Source: Sulfuricurvum sp.
GTDB lineage: Bacteria > Campylobacterota > Campylobacteria > Campylobacterales > Sulfurimonadaceae
Length of the DNA: 38,115 nt
Direction of reading: 5' to 3'
Assembly (NCBI GenBank): GCA_028714915.1
Contig: JAQTLL010000008.1
Coordinates: forward strand, 1 to 38,115
Made by a program: the position numbers and the translations under genes
Notes under the pieces: generated by a model
Seen by the model: the letters and a program-made list of their open reading frames with translations, nothing else
Databases searched by the model: none
What the model was told of the DNA's origin: nothing
In this document: in pieces, positions 7,196-16,579 of the stretch
How positions within the stretch are numbered: position 1 is the stretch's first letter
How the letters are laid out: every line of letters starts with the position of its first letter

Positions 7196-7876
7196 ATGAA
7201 TATCAAAAAAGTCATCATATACACGCTATTGATAGCAGTTCCATCGGTATTTTTAATAAAATGGGGAATAGAAAATAGAACCTACGATTCAAATAAAATC
7301 CCTGAAATCAATCCTTATCCGAAAGAGAAGTTGAGGATATACGGAAAATTCCCGTTAGATCCCAAAAAGTATTATATTGTAGCCGATGCATACTACAGTA
7401 CAACCAACCCAAAATGTGATAATGTGAATTGGATCGAAGGAGCGCGGAATGCGCCATACGAAGTTATTCATAATTTGAATGCAGTTATGTCAGATAATCA
7501 TTATGAATTAAATATTCATAACGATTATTATAAACAGGGTATTTGCGAATGGAATATGGAAGGGATATATATCAATATTACTGAAAGAGTGAGGAAACAA
7601 CCATCCTATAAAATGGTAATCTTTACTAAAAAAAGAGCCACTTTTTCTTTTATATATAATCTAATGGAAGTATATAAGAGTCCACTTGATTTTGTATGTA
7701 GCTACAGGCATGATATATCAAGTGACTATACCAATTATTTTTGTAAGGATAAGGTAAAAAACATTTTAATCGATAACCGAAATGCATTATTCCTTCCTGA
7801 TTCACAAAAAGAACTCGAAGTAAATTTCCAACAAATGGCAGAACCAACACAAAAAATAAAACAAGGAGAAAAATAA
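7196..7876 (+). CDS. Membrane-anchored periplasmic protein, candidate immunity protein (paralogue 2)
   Basis: 226 residues, same plan as the preceding gene: N-terminal membrane segment (about 5-22), INPYPKEKLRIYGK just outside it, HNDYYKQGICEW mid-protein, DSQKELEVNF near the end. It has an extra segment of about 35 residues relative to its neighbour. Good ribosome site (AAAGGA) 9 bases before the ATG. It ends in Gly-Glu-Lys-stop, and the GGAGAAAAATAA encoding that end forms the ribosome site of the lipase-RTX gene starting at 7878. The identical arrangement is found at 12555-12573 before the second lipase gene. Tight coupling to a lipase suggests it protects against or assists that enzyme. 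Confidence 0.75.
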   Translation: MNIKKVIIYTLLIAVPSVFLIKWGIENRTYDSNKIPEINPYPKEKLRIYGKFPLDPKKYYIVADAYYSTTNPKCDNVNWIEGARNAPYEVIHNLNAVMSDNHYELNIHNDYYKQGICEWNMEGIYINITERVRKQPSYKMVIFTKKRATFSFIYNLMEVYKSPLDFVCSYRHDISSDYTNYFCKDKVKNILIDNRNALFLPDSQKELEVNFQQMAEPTQKIKQGEK

Positions 7877-7877
7877 G

Positions 7878-10800
7878 ATGGCATCAATAACAGCAATAGA
7901 TGGGGCGAATATAGCAAATCGAGTTTATGGTGATTTAAAGGTAGGGGGTGATGTATTAGATTTTTACACCAACCCTACTACTGGCTTACAAATGGCATTA
8001 TTACAGGTTGGTGATCGTAAAATTGTCGCTTTTAGAGGCACTGCATCTATTGAAGATGTAGTTACTGACCTCCAAATGGGAGTATCTACATATTTAGCAG
8101 GTCTCGCAGATCAGTTTACGCCAGCAGGTGTGACTCTGTCTAGATGGATAAATCAATACGGTCTATCTGTAAGCAACACCACCATAGTCGGGCATTCGCT
8201 TGGAGGTGCATTAGCACAATACTTTGGCGCTACTACAGGATTTAAAACATTAACATACAATGCTTATGGGATAGGAAATGAAATATCTGGCGGTTCGAAT
8301 ATAACCAACTATATCACAATGTATGATCCAGTAAGTGCTCTGCCACGTAGTAAAATGATTGGAAAAACTTATATGTTGCAAGACGAAACGTTGATTGCTG
8401 CATTGGGACATGGTATTTCTAATTTTACAAGCGAGAGTAATTGGGTCAGAGGCTATTCAAGAGTTAATAGCCCTCATGATATTGATGTCATTTACAGTGG
8501 TTATGCCGAAGAGGATGAACGAAGAATATATGCACGAATTAATGGCTCAAAAGACGACACCATATTCGGCGGAGAAATCAACAACGTTCTTATAGGCGGT
8601 GGAGGTAAAGACACTCTATATGGTATGGGTGAAAGTGATACATTACAAGGAGGAAAAGGAAACGATATATTAGTAGGAGGGTATAGTGACCAAGTTGACG
8701 CATTTACCGACTACCTCTACGGCGGCGATGGTAAAGACACTTACATCTCTGGAGACAGCGACCACATCATGGACTCCGACGGCAAAGGCTCCGTCTACTT
8801 CGAAGGCAAATTGCTCACTGGAGGAACCAAACCCGCAGGCTCAGGATGCGGGACAGGTCCCGATGGTAGTGATGAATACTACGGAAACGCAGGAGTGTAT
8901 AAACTCTCAGGCTCTACCCTGACATTCACCAAAGACGGCAAGATTCTTACGATCGAGAACTACCATAAAGATAACAAAGATTTGAGTATCACCCTAAAAG
9001 ACAACGAAGGAGACGGAGGAGCGTGTCCATCTCCGACACACGATTGCCCCAAACCTGTCAATCCGATATTCAATTTCAACTTTTCTCTCCCAATCCCAAT
9101 TCAACCAGTAACGTATAACAAGAGAACCATAAGCATTTATCATTACAGCAGTGGAAGTGCTGACACATATACCTCGACACCATCCACCCCTCACACGACA
9201 TCGACCCCTCCCGCACCGAAAGTAGCATGTCCAAATCTGCCTAACTATAACAGTGCCGGAAAAGGAGGAGGCGGTGGCGGAACCCCTCCTGTCGTCCTCG
9301 ACCTAAACCGTAACGGTATCACCTCCATCTCAATGGCTACTTCTACCGCACTATTTGACTATGACGGCGACAATGTACTAGAGAACACCGCATGGATCGA
9401 AGGTGGGGACGCACTCCTCGTCAACGACATCAATAACGACGGCATCATCAACAACGCTTCCGAACTCTTCGGTAATTACACTAAAAATTCAGATGGCTCT
9501 ATCGCTAAAAGCGGCTACCAAGCTCTCAGCTATTATGACACCAACAGTAATAATGTCATAGATGTCTCAGATACACGCTTCGAAGAACTTAAACTCTGGA
9601 TCGATGCAAACGGTGACGGAGTCACCGACACAGGCGAATTAAAAACTCTCAGCGAAATGGGAGTAACCTCTCTCACCCTAAACAGTGCCACCCCATACAT
9701 CCCTACCACCGAGAACACCAACACCATCATCCAAGAGACAACCTTCACTGATGCCAACGGCGAAGGGATCATGCGTGACGTACTGTTTCGCTACGAGAAC
9801 ACCTCGACCAATACCGATGGTGTCTATTTCGATATGGACGGAAACGGTATAAAAGAAAAAATGCTCACATGGACAGACCCCAATGAATGGATGGTGGTCA
9901 AAGACATCAATGGAGATGGCATCATCAATAGCGGTCGTGAAGTAGTCGGAAATAATATGATCCTTTCCAACGGCACCAAAGCCGCCGATACCATTCAAGC
10001 GTTGAAAACATTTGATATCAACAACGACGGTAAAGTAGACAGTGCCGATAACTCAGGACTGGCATTCTGGACAGACCGTAACCACAACGGTCTCACGGAC
10101 ATCGATGAACTCGAAGCGCTCGGTGCCGCAGGGGCGATCCAAACCATCAAACTCAATCCGTATCAAACACTGCTAAGCGGTTATGATAATAACAAGGATG
10201 GAGTAATCAATAGCTCCGATCAGGTCTCTAATTACCTCTATATCCAAACCAACGCAGATGATAGCGTCACCCTCTACCTCCCAGATAATGCCCAAGCAAA
10301 AGCGATGATAGCCGGATACACAGGGGGAGAGAGTATCCAAACGTCGCAGGGGGAGAAGGTTATTAAAAACATCCTCTTTTACGCAGGGTACTCGATGGAT
10401 CTCAACGATACGCTCAATGGCACGGATGCAAGTGAAACCTTAGCGGGGAGCAGTAGAAGCGAAACCCTCAGAGGAATGGGGGGAGGTGATATCCTCGACG
10501 CAGGTGCCGGAGATGACACCCTAGAGGGTGGAGCGGACAGCGATAAACTCATGGGGGGAGCGGGTAATGATACGTACCTCTATAATCGCGGAGATGGTAA
10601 AGACCTGATTATTGATAGTGGGGGAAGCGACACGATCAGCTTCTCAGCAGGTATTACCCGTGATGATCTCATCATCAAATCAAACGGTGCCGATATCAGC
10701 ATTTACCTCAAAGACGGAACTAAACCTCTCTCCCAACTCACCGATCAAATCATCATCAAAGATTGGCATACGACATCGACAGTTAACGCCATCGCTTTTA

Positions 10801-11666
10801 GTGACGGAACTACCATGGATGAACGTGACATTGTCACACTCTATACTCAGGATGAAAGTGCAACCGCAGGTGAAGATTACGTAGGTCGTCCGACATTTGA
10901 TGTTCGTATCGCCGCAGGTGAGACGTATGCGACATTTGATATAAGCATCCTAAACGATACGAAAAAAGAATCAACTGAGACATTTTATACTCTCATCGAT
11001 ACCGTACGCACAACCCACGGGGCACATGTCGATTTTACCCTTACTGATATTCAGTCGTTTACGATCGAAGATGATGACAGTGATAACGGAGGCGGTAATA
11101 ATCCCAACAATCCAAACCCCGATCCTAAATATGTCACGGTAAGCGTCTCCGATGCTCAAGCAGTAGAGAGCGCAGGGACGATCAGCTTCGTCGTTAGTCT
11201 ATCCGAAATACTCAGCGAAGATGTCTCTATCGATTTCATCACCCAAGATGCCAGTGCCCATACAGGGGATGACTATGTCCAATACGGACGCTACGGAGTC
11301 ACCATTCCCGCCGGACAACGAAGTGCCGTGTATCAAGTCGTACTCCTAAATGATGAAGTTCCTGAAGATACCGAGAACTTTAGCCTCACCCCATACTCTC
11401 TATCGTATACCGGAGCAGAAAACGTCCTCCTCTCCAATAGTGCAACGGGAACGATTTACGACGATGATGACCCACAATACGTCTCTGTCCATATCAGTGA
11501 TGCCAGCGCAAAAGAGCGTGCCGAACATTTGACCTTCACCGTTAGCTTATCCAAAGAACTTGAACGGGATATTACTATCAGTACATCATTGGGCGATGTG
11601 ACGATTGCGGCATGGTTGTCGAGCAATTTGATCGATTATTTCCAATTTAATGCAAAGGTAGCCTAA
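7878..11666 (+). CDS. RTX protein 3: class 3 lipase-like domain + RTX + EF-hand-like + Calx-beta
   Basis: 1262 residues. An alpha/beta-hydrolase domain (about 1-215) has AFRGT near 52, the nucleophile elbow GHSLGG with Ser107, a probable catalytic Asp in MYDPVSALP and a His in LGHGISNF or SPHDID; the expected substrates are phospho- or acylglycerol lipids. Then nonapeptides about 224-268 (DDTIFGGEINN, GGKGNDILVGG), a Pro/Thr/Ser linker, EF-hand/dockerin-like loops about 470-755, more nonapeptides about 843-898, an RTX-associated domain (GNDTYLYNRGDGKDLIIDSGG...) to about 985, two Calx-beta domains (about 985-1200), the first lacking its first strands, and a third cut off at VTIAA, followed by a tail ending in YFQFNAKVA. 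No signal peptide; T1SS export expected. The Calx-beta joins are mosaic. Confidence 0.92.
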   Translation: MASITAIDGANIANRVYGDLKVGGDVLDFYTNPTTGLQMALLQVGDRKIVAFRGTASIEDVVTDLQMGVSTYLAGLADQFTPAGVTLSRWINQYGLSVSNTTIVGHSLGGALAQYFGATTGFKTLTYNAYGIGNEISGGSNITNYITMYDPVSALPRSKMIGKTYMLQDETLIAALGHGISNFTSESNWVRGYSRVNSPHDIDVIYSGYAEEDERRIYARINGSKDDTIFGGEINNVLIGGGGKDTLYGMGESDTLQGGKGNDILVGGYSDQVDAFTDYLYGGDGKDTYISGDSDHIMDSDGKGSVYFEGKLLTGGTKPAGSGCGTGPDGSDEYYGNAGVYKLSGSTLTFTKDGKILTIENYHKDNKDLSITLKDNEGDGGACPSPTHDCPKPVNPIFNFNFSLPIPIQPVTYNKRTISIYHYSSGSADTYTSTPSTPHTTSTPPAPKVACPNLPNYNSAGKGGGGGGTPPVVLDLNRNGITSISMATSTALFDYDGDNVLENTAWIEGGDALLVNDINNDGIINNASELFGNYTKNSDGSIAKSGYQALSYYDTNSNNVIDVSDTRFEELKLWIDANGDGVTDTGELKTLSEMGVTSLTLNSATPYIPTTENTNTIIQETTFTDANGEGIMRDVLFRYENTSTNTDGVYFDMDGNGIKEKMLTWTDPNEWMVVKDINGDGIINSGREVVGNNMILSNGTKAADTIQALKTFDINNDGKVDSADNSGLAFWTDRNHNGLTDIDELEALGAAGAIQTIKLNPYQTLLSGYDNNKDGVINSSDQVSNYLYIQTNADDSVTLYLPDNAQAKAMIAGYTGGESIQTSQGEKVIKNILFYAGYSMDLNDTLNGTDASETLAGSSRSETLRGMGGGDILDAGAGDDTLEGGADSDKLMGGAGNDTYLYNRGDGKDLIIDSGGSDTISFSAGITRDDLIIKSNGADISIYLKDGTKPLSQLTDQIIIKDWHTTSTVNAIAFSDGTTMDERDIVTLYTQDESATAGEDYVGRPTFDVRIAAGETYATFDISILNDTKKESTETFYTLIDTVRTTHGAHVDFTLTDIQSFTIEDDDSDNGGGNNPNNPNPDPKYVTVSVSDAQAVESAGTISFVVSLSEILSEDVSIDFITQDASAHTGDDYVQYGRYGVTIPAGQRSAVYQVVLLNDEVPEDTENFSLTPYSLSYTGAENVLLSNSATGTIYDDDDPQYVSVHISDASAKERAEHLTFTVSLSKELERDITISTSLGDVTIAAWLSSNLIDYFQFNAKVA
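10833..11605 (+). repeat. Calx-beta module, copy 1 of 4
   Basis: This DNA is repeated, nearly identical over long runs, at 14350-15118, 27112-27800 and about 30518-31300. Here homology begins at GTCACACTCTATACTCAGGA, joined to the end of an RTX-associated domain (FSDGTTMDERDI). In the copy at 14350 the same bases lie in the middle of a full Calx-beta fold. This copy is therefore a chimera lacking the first strands of the fold. Confidence 0.85.
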
Positions 11667-11669
11667 ATG
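11646..11669 (+). promoter_or_regulatory. RTX tail / start junction ahead of 11667
   Basis: Codons for Asn-Ala-Lys-Val-Ala-stop followed at once by ATG. GCAAAGG is the ribosome site. The same 60-odd bases, from VTIAA through the tail into the next gene, recur at 27800-27868. Confidence 0.65.
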
Positions 11670-12569
11670 AAAAAGTCCCTGATATTTCTACTCGTCCTCA
11701 TCACGAGCATAACCCTATACGCCTCCGACGTAATCCTCTCCAACACCCTTGGAGCCTACTACTGCTCACAGGAACCGAATCCAAAGACGTACATCAAACA
11801 TACGGTCGAAGAACCGATCAGCATCTACTGGGAGGACAATGTCTATCCGGGTTTCGATGAAGCGGATAGCAAACTCATGGTTGCCAACTACCTCGATGGA
11901 GTTCATTTGCAAACAATGGCACTTAATACCCCTGATGGGAAGGTGAGAGTCTATAGCTATGCCAATGTTCCACAGAGCTATATTGATTTGGTGAAGGAGG
12001 GGTATGCGGCTACAAAAGAATGGACAGTTCGAAAAGCTGCATCCAGCAAAGCTTTCGAAGAAGCCTACGATTCAAAACACGGTAAATATAAAGATGGTTA
12101 TAGTCGTGATTCCTCACCGCTTAAAGAACTGAGTGCGGCATTTAGAGAAATTGATGCAAAAAAATCCGCGCTCACCAAACAAATCGAAGTGGAAAAAGCC
12201 AAACTCGATCTCGTTATCACCGAAACGACCCGCGATCAAATGCCACATATGAACTACACGGTGAAGACCGATGAAGTTCATTTCTCAGAATTAGCCTATA
12301 AAGTTATTTATAGTGACGAAGTTAAGATCACGGATAACCGTACAGCGGAGATTATCGCTTACAACCGCCGGATTATGCAGCTGTTTTCAACCTCATTATT
12401 ACCAGATTTTCAAGGGGGAAATTATTACGTTCCAAAGGCGTTGTGTGGCAACGGAACCGAGGTGTTTGAACGGGGTATTTTTACTACTTTAAAAAGAGGC
12501 ACATCAAGAAAATTAGGACCAAATGGCGGTCGCTATGCTAAATCACAAAAAACAATAGGAGAAAAATAA
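11667..12569 (+). CDS. Family A exported protein, copy 2 (partner of the lipase at 12571)
   Basis: 300 residues. Signal peptide MKKSLIFLLVLITSITLYA, then the family A pattern: Cys near 34 (YYCSQ), EEPISIYWEDNVYPGF, a variable Lys/Glu-rich middle (about 115-170) and the conserved C-terminal region with MNYTVKTDEVHFSEL, AYNRRIMQLFSTSLL and a second Cys (ALCGNG). The first ~90 coding bases are identical to the copy at 27866, while the middle differs strongly, a sign of gene conversion at the 5' end. It begins directly at the RTX tail and ends (Gly-Glu-Lys-stop) one base before the lipase-RTX start, so it is coupled on both sides. Periplasmic immunity or escort function is the working guess. Confidence 0.87.
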   Translation: MKKSLIFLLVLITSITLYASDVILSNTLGAYYCSQEPNPKTYIKHTVEEPISIYWEDNVYPGFDEADSKLMVANYLDGVHLQTMALNTPDGKVRVYSYANVPQSYIDLVKEGYAATKEWTVRKAASSKAFEEAYDSKHGKYKDGYSRDSSPLKELSAAFREIDAKKSALTKQIEVEKAKLDLVITETTRDQMPHMNYTVKTDEVHFSELAYKVIYSDEVKITDNRTAEIIAYNRRIMQLFSTSLLPDFQGGNYYVPKALCGNGTEVFERGIFTTLKRGTSRKLGPNGGRYAKSQKTIGEK

Positions 12570-12570
12570 A

Positions 12571-15500
12571 ATGTCACTCAATAACAATACAATTACCGAT
12601 ATGGGAATTCTTTCCAGTGAAGTTTATGATGCAAGAAATAGATACTTTGTATTTAATGCAGATGGTACTCGGATTGAAAGTATCATAGTAACCGATAACG
12701 CTACCTACACGATTATTGACTCTTCTGATACGCTTACTGACATGCAGGCTCTTCTTCTCAAAAATGAGAGTACAGGGCAATTTGTTATTGCTTTTCGTGG
12801 AACGGAGGGAACAACGGGAGACATTATCTCTGACATCCTCAACGGCGTTGCCAACTACAACCCGCAGATAGCCGATGCGAGAGCCTTTGTCCAAAAAGCG
12901 CTGGACAATCCTGACTATAATATTATGACTTCCAACCTCATCCTAACCGGACACAGCCTCGGCGGGATGTTGACGCAAGCGATCGGAGCGGAGTTAAAAA
13001 TCCCCGGCTATGCCTTCAATCCTTACGGGATGGAGCGGATAGAGAGTATGCCCGGAGCGATGTCACTGCTGACGGCATTGGGACCGGTCGGCGTATTGGC
13101 GCAAATTCTCAGTTACGATATTCTGATAAAAATGGGCGTTTCAGCCCCAAACGCCGAATGGGCAAAAAACAATATTTTTACGATTTCCTACACCGATTCG
13201 GGTGCTTTGAACGGCGATATTCTCTCGAATCTTGCAACCAGCCTTACATCGGGGCATATCGGTACGTTTATTCCCCTGATAGGGGAGGATACGGGATTCA
13301 TCGGAGGACACAGTATAGTACAGATGAATCAGGGCATCGCCATTTACAATGAAATCCTTAGCCGTTTTACTGCAGATACGACGTATGACACCCTGACCAG
13401 AGCTTATATGGTTAATCAACTGATGGGGTATTTTTTCTCAAGCAGTGCGTTCTATTCCAAAGATATGTATGATGTGACAAACCGCTATCTTGCAGTTGAT
13501 ACCAATATATTTGAAGCGGGTGCGTCTACTCTAAGCTTTAATTTCTTACAACAACTTAGCGCTTCACAAATCGCTTCACAAGCTAAAATTGATAATGCCG
13601 TCATCTTCGCCCTTATCCGTCTCAACGGCTTCGCAGTCGAGGGAACCCTCAGCAGTTACAGTAGTCTCAACCGTGATAATTATTCCACGATGTACATCGA
13701 AGATCGAAGTCTGCTGTTGTATAAGATGCTCGATGCGAAGACCCACGATATTGGAGATTGGTTTATCCGAGATATGAGTTATGGGATCACCGCCAACGAC
13801 GACGGATGGCACTACGACAATAATCAAATCATCTTTGGTGCTGATGGAGACAATCTGCTCGAAGGAAATGATAAAGCGAATAAAGCTGACCACCTCTTCG
13901 GAATGGGCGGCGATGATTATCTTCGTGGTAATGAAGGGGATGATTATCTCGAAGGGGGAGAAGGAAATGATATTCTTTTCGGTGGTAAAGGGTATGACAT
14001 CTATGCATCAGGTGACGGCGATACGATCATGGACGAAGACGGAAAAGGTGAAGTTGATTTCGAAGGAATGCTTCTCACTGGCGGAACCCTCACCGGAAGC
14101 TATGAGATGTTTAAAACCTACGAAGGTGATGGAGGGATGTATATTCTCCGAAGCGATGGGACACTCATCTTTTCTAAAAACGGTAATTTCTTAACAATCA
14201 ACGATTATCACAAAGAGTCCAACTCTTTAGGTATCCAACTCACAGGTGATGATCTCGAACTCTCCATCTTCGCTCCCGTAGTCAGAGAAGCCGACGGTAA
14301 GGCTACGGGAGCCATTACCCTTTCCCATGCCTACACCGAAGATGTCATCGTCACACTCTATACTCAGGATGAGAGTGCAACCGCAGGTGAAGATTACGTA
14401 GGTCGTCCGACATTCGATGTTCGTATCGCCGCAGGTGAGACGTATGCGACATTTGATATAAGCATCCTAAACGATACGAAAAAAGAATCAACTGAAACAT
14501 TCTATACCCTCGTTGATACCATACGCACTGCCCACGGAGCACATGTCGATTTTACCCTAACCGATGTGCAACCTTTTACGATCGAAGATGATGATACGGA
14601 CAATGGAGGAGGCGGTAATCCCAACAACCCAACACCTGATCCTATATATGTCACAGTCAGTGTATCGGACGCTCAAGCCGTAGAGAGCGGAGGGACAATT
14701 AGCTTCGTGGTCAGTCTCTCTGAAGTATTGAGTAAAGATGTTTCCATCGATTTTATAACCCAAGACGGAACTGCAGTCACAGGCAGCGACTATATCCAAT
14801 ACGGTCGCTACGGTGTAACAATCCCTGCTGGCCAACGAAGTGCAGTATATCAAGTCGTACTCCTAAACGATGAAGTTCCTGAGCCTACCGAAACATTTAG
14901 CCTCACCCCATATTCATTATCGTATACTGGACCTGAAAACGTCCTCTTCTCCAACAGTGCAACAGGCACTATCTATGATGATGACCCACAGTATGTAAGT
15001 ATTCATATCAGTGATGCCAGCGCAAAAGAGCGCGCAGAGTACATGAGCTTTACTGTTAGCTTATCCAAAGAACTCGAACGGGATATTACTATCAGTACAT
15101 CATTGGGCGATGTGACGATTGCAGCCGGTGAGAGATCGGGGAATGTGTACCGTACATGGAGTGACGATACACTTGTCGAACCGGATGAATCATTTATGGT
15201 AGCATTGACAGGACGCTCGTACAGTGGAAGTGAACAAATACTGCTCCTTAACACCGCCATCGGAACTATCATCGACGATGACCCAGAACCGCAACCACAC
15301 CCATTCCCTTATAATCCAGCAACTCCCCAACCACACGACCCCCTCGTGCTAGACATGAACCAAGACGGGGAAATTTCTACTATCGCATTAGCCGATTCCC
15401 AAGTCTTTTTCGATATTACAGGAGATGGGGTCAAAGAGAGAGTAGGGTGGGTAGCACCACAGGATGGATTACTCGTTTACGATAAAAACCGTAACGGTAC

Positions 15501-15810
15501 GATAGATGGTATCAGCGAAGTATTTGGTAAAGACGGTCTCAGCGGTTTCGCGGAACTAAGAGCCGTTGCCGATACCAATCATGATAACATCATCGACCGA
15601 CGTGACGAACTCTACAGCCAGCTCAAAGTGTGGCAGGATACCAACAGTGATGGTATCAGTCAAGCAAACGAGCTCAAATCCCTCTCCCAAGCCGGAGTTA
15701 AAAACATAGAGCTAAACGTCATCGGTACCAACATCAACCTCAATGGCAATATCCTATCCGAAGCGGGACGTTATCTTAAATCAAACTCAACACAAAGGAA
15801 AGCAGCATGA
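12571..15810 (+). CDS. RTX protein 4: class 3 lipase-like domain + RTX + three Calx-beta + EF-hand-like
   Basis: 1079 residues. A lipase-like domain (about 1-290) has VIAFRGTEG, nucleophile elbow LTGHSLGGM with Ser129, a candidate Asp in SYTDSGALNGD and candidate His247 in GGHSIVQMN. A helical region to about 420 is followed by nonapeptides about 422-473 (GMGGDDYLRGNEGDDYLEGG), a DGDTIMDEDGKGEVDFEG hinge, three Calx-beta domains (about 567-677, 690-803, 807-902), a Pro/His linker (PQPHPFPYNPATPQPHD), EF-hand-like loops about 922-1060, and the tail STQRKAA. It is closely related in its lipase part to the gene at 28752 and only distantly to that at 7878. This is the most regular domain layout in the window and probably close to the ancestral form. 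Confidence 0.92.
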   Translation: MSLNNNTITDMGILSSEVYDARNRYFVFNADGTRIESIIVTDNATYTIIDSSDTLTDMQALLLKNESTGQFVIAFRGTEGTTGDIISDILNGVANYNPQIADARAFVQKALDNPDYNIMTSNLILTGHSLGGMLTQAIGAELKIPGYAFNPYGMERIESMPGAMSLLTALGPVGVLAQILSYDILIKMGVSAPNAEWAKNNIFTISYTDSGALNGDILSNLATSLTSGHIGTFIPLIGEDTGFIGGHSIVQMNQGIAIYNEILSRFTADTTYDTLTRAYMVNQLMGYFFSSSAFYSKDMYDVTNRYLAVDTNIFEAGASTLSFNFLQQLSASQIASQAKIDNAVIFALIRLNGFAVEGTLSSYSSLNRDNYSTMYIEDRSLLLYKMLDAKTHDIGDWFIRDMSYGITANDDGWHYDNNQIIFGADGDNLLEGNDKANKADHLFGMGGDDYLRGNEGDDYLEGGEGNDILFGGKGYDIYASGDGDTIMDEDGKGEVDFEGMLLTGGTLTGSYEMFKTYEGDGGMYILRSDGTLIFSKNGNFLTINDYHKESNSLGIQLTGDDLELSIFAPVVREADGKATGAITLSHAYTEDVIVTLYTQDESATAGEDYVGRPTFDVRIAAGETYATFDISILNDTKKESTETFYTLVDTIRTAHGAHVDFTLTDVQPFTIEDDDTDNGGGGNPNNPTPDPIYVTVSVSDAQAVESGGTISFVVSLSEVLSKDVSIDFITQDGTAVTGSDYIQYGRYGVTIPAGQRSAVYQVVLLNDEVPEPTETFSLTPYSLSYTGPENVLFSNSATGTIYDDDPQYVSIHISDASAKERAEYMSFTVSLSKELERDITISTSLGDVTIAAGERSGNVYRTWSDDTLVEPDESFMVALTGRSYSGSEQILLLNTAIGTIIDDDPEPQPHPFPYNPATPQPHDPLVLDMNQDGEISTIALADSQVFFDITGDGVKERVGWVAPQDGLLVYDKNRNGTIDGISEVFGKDGLSGFAELRAVADTNHDNIIDRRDELYSQLKVWQDTNSDGISQANELKSLSQAGVKNIELNVIGTNINLNGNILSEAGRYLKSNSTQRKAA
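14350..15118 (+). repeat. Calx-beta module, copy 2 of 4
   Basis: Near-identical to 10833-11605, 27112-27800 and about 30518-31300. This copy is preceded by a complete first half of the fold and followed by a complete third Calx-beta (GERSGNVYRTWSDDTLVEPD), unlike copies 1 and 3, which break off at VTIAA. Confidence 0.85.
15286..15775 (+). repeat. Pro/His linker + EF-hand-like module, copy 1 of 3
   Basis: Repeated at about 26610-27114 and 31465-31985. From about 15118 to 15495 it is essentially base-for-base the same as 31297-31674. After that the 31 kb copy follows the 26.8 kb copy instead, giving a patchwork. Confidence 0.85.
15789..15809 (+). promoter_or_regulatory. RTX tail / overlapping start ahead of 15807
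   Basis: Gln-Arg-Lys-Ala-Ala-stop with the next ATG overlapping the stop (ATGA). CAAAGGAAAG in the tail codons is the ribosome site. Variant of the tail/start junction in which the spacing is shortened by four bases. Confidence 0.55.
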
Positions 15811-16568
15811 AAAAGTGGCTCATAGTATTACTTTTAATATTAGGTGGAATGATATTCCCTACACAAGCATTGAGTGATTCACAAATAGAGTCTCAAGTCG
15901 CTCAGATATATCACGATTATGGTGTTCGCGTTCTTTATAAATATGATCGTGATCAGTATTTTGGAATGAAGTCTAAATTACCACCTGTTAATGCAGAAGG
16001 AGAGCAACTTTCGGATGAAGAAATTCTTCGAATTCTTCCAATAATTAGAGAATTCTTATCTGTCTATTCTAAAGATTTAATTGCAAAAAATCTAAAAGTA
16101 ATTTATCTGACGAAAAAGTTATTTTTATTTGGTAAAAGCTTTGGTGCCAGCTATGGTGGTACAGGCTTATACATAAAAAGTGAAGGTATTAATAAGGGAT
16201 TCACAAATGAATTTTTATTGGGGACGATGCATGCAGAATTCTCAAGTATTTTAATGAAAAACTACACATTTCCTGAAAAAGCATGGAAAAGTAAAAACCC
16301 TTCAAATTTTCAGTATGTCGGTAATGGTAGGGATATGCTTGGAACAGGTATCTCATATTCTCAAACACCTGAACTGCTTGCCAAAGGGCTTATTTGTGAA
16401 TATGCACAGGCAAGCGTCGAAGAAGATTTTAATATGATGGTTTATTGGTTATTTACAAAACCAAATGAACTCAAAGCATTAGCAAAAAAATACCCGATTA
16501 TCAATTCCAAACTATTGCTGGTAATCGATTTTTATCAACATGCGATGAATAGCCAAATTACATTATAA
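15807..16568 (+). CDS. Exported protein, possibly a degenerate zinc-peptidase-like protein
   Basis: 253 residues with a signal peptide (MKKWLIVLLLILGGMIFPTQALS). The mature protein resembles exported single-domain zincins in order of features: an N-terminal helix, a strand with KSFGASYGGTGLYIK, a central TMHAEFSSIL where an HEFxHIL metal motif would be expected, and ASVEEDFNMMVYWLF where such proteins carry the third-ligand region 'S.EEDFAE'. The HExxH motif is not intact (H-A-E-F-S-S), so metallopeptidase activity is doubtful. It sits where the candidate immunity genes sit: directly after an RTX tail and ahead of what was probably another RTX gene before the island at 17-26 kb. More AT-rich than the RTX core. 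Confidence 0.7.
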   Translation: MKKWLIVLLLILGGMIFPTQALSDSQIESQVAQIYHDYGVRVLYKYDRDQYFGMKSKLPPVNAEGEQLSDEEILRILPIIREFLSVYSKDLIAKNLKVIYLTKKLFLFGKSFGASYGGTGLYIKSEGINKGFTNEFLLGTMHAEFSSILMKNYTFPEKAWKSKNPSNFQYVGNGRDMLGTGISYSQTPELLAKGLICEYAQASVEEDFNMMVYWLFTKPNELKALAKKYPIINSKLLLVIDFYQHAMNSQITL

Positions 16569-16579
16569 GGAGTAAAAAA

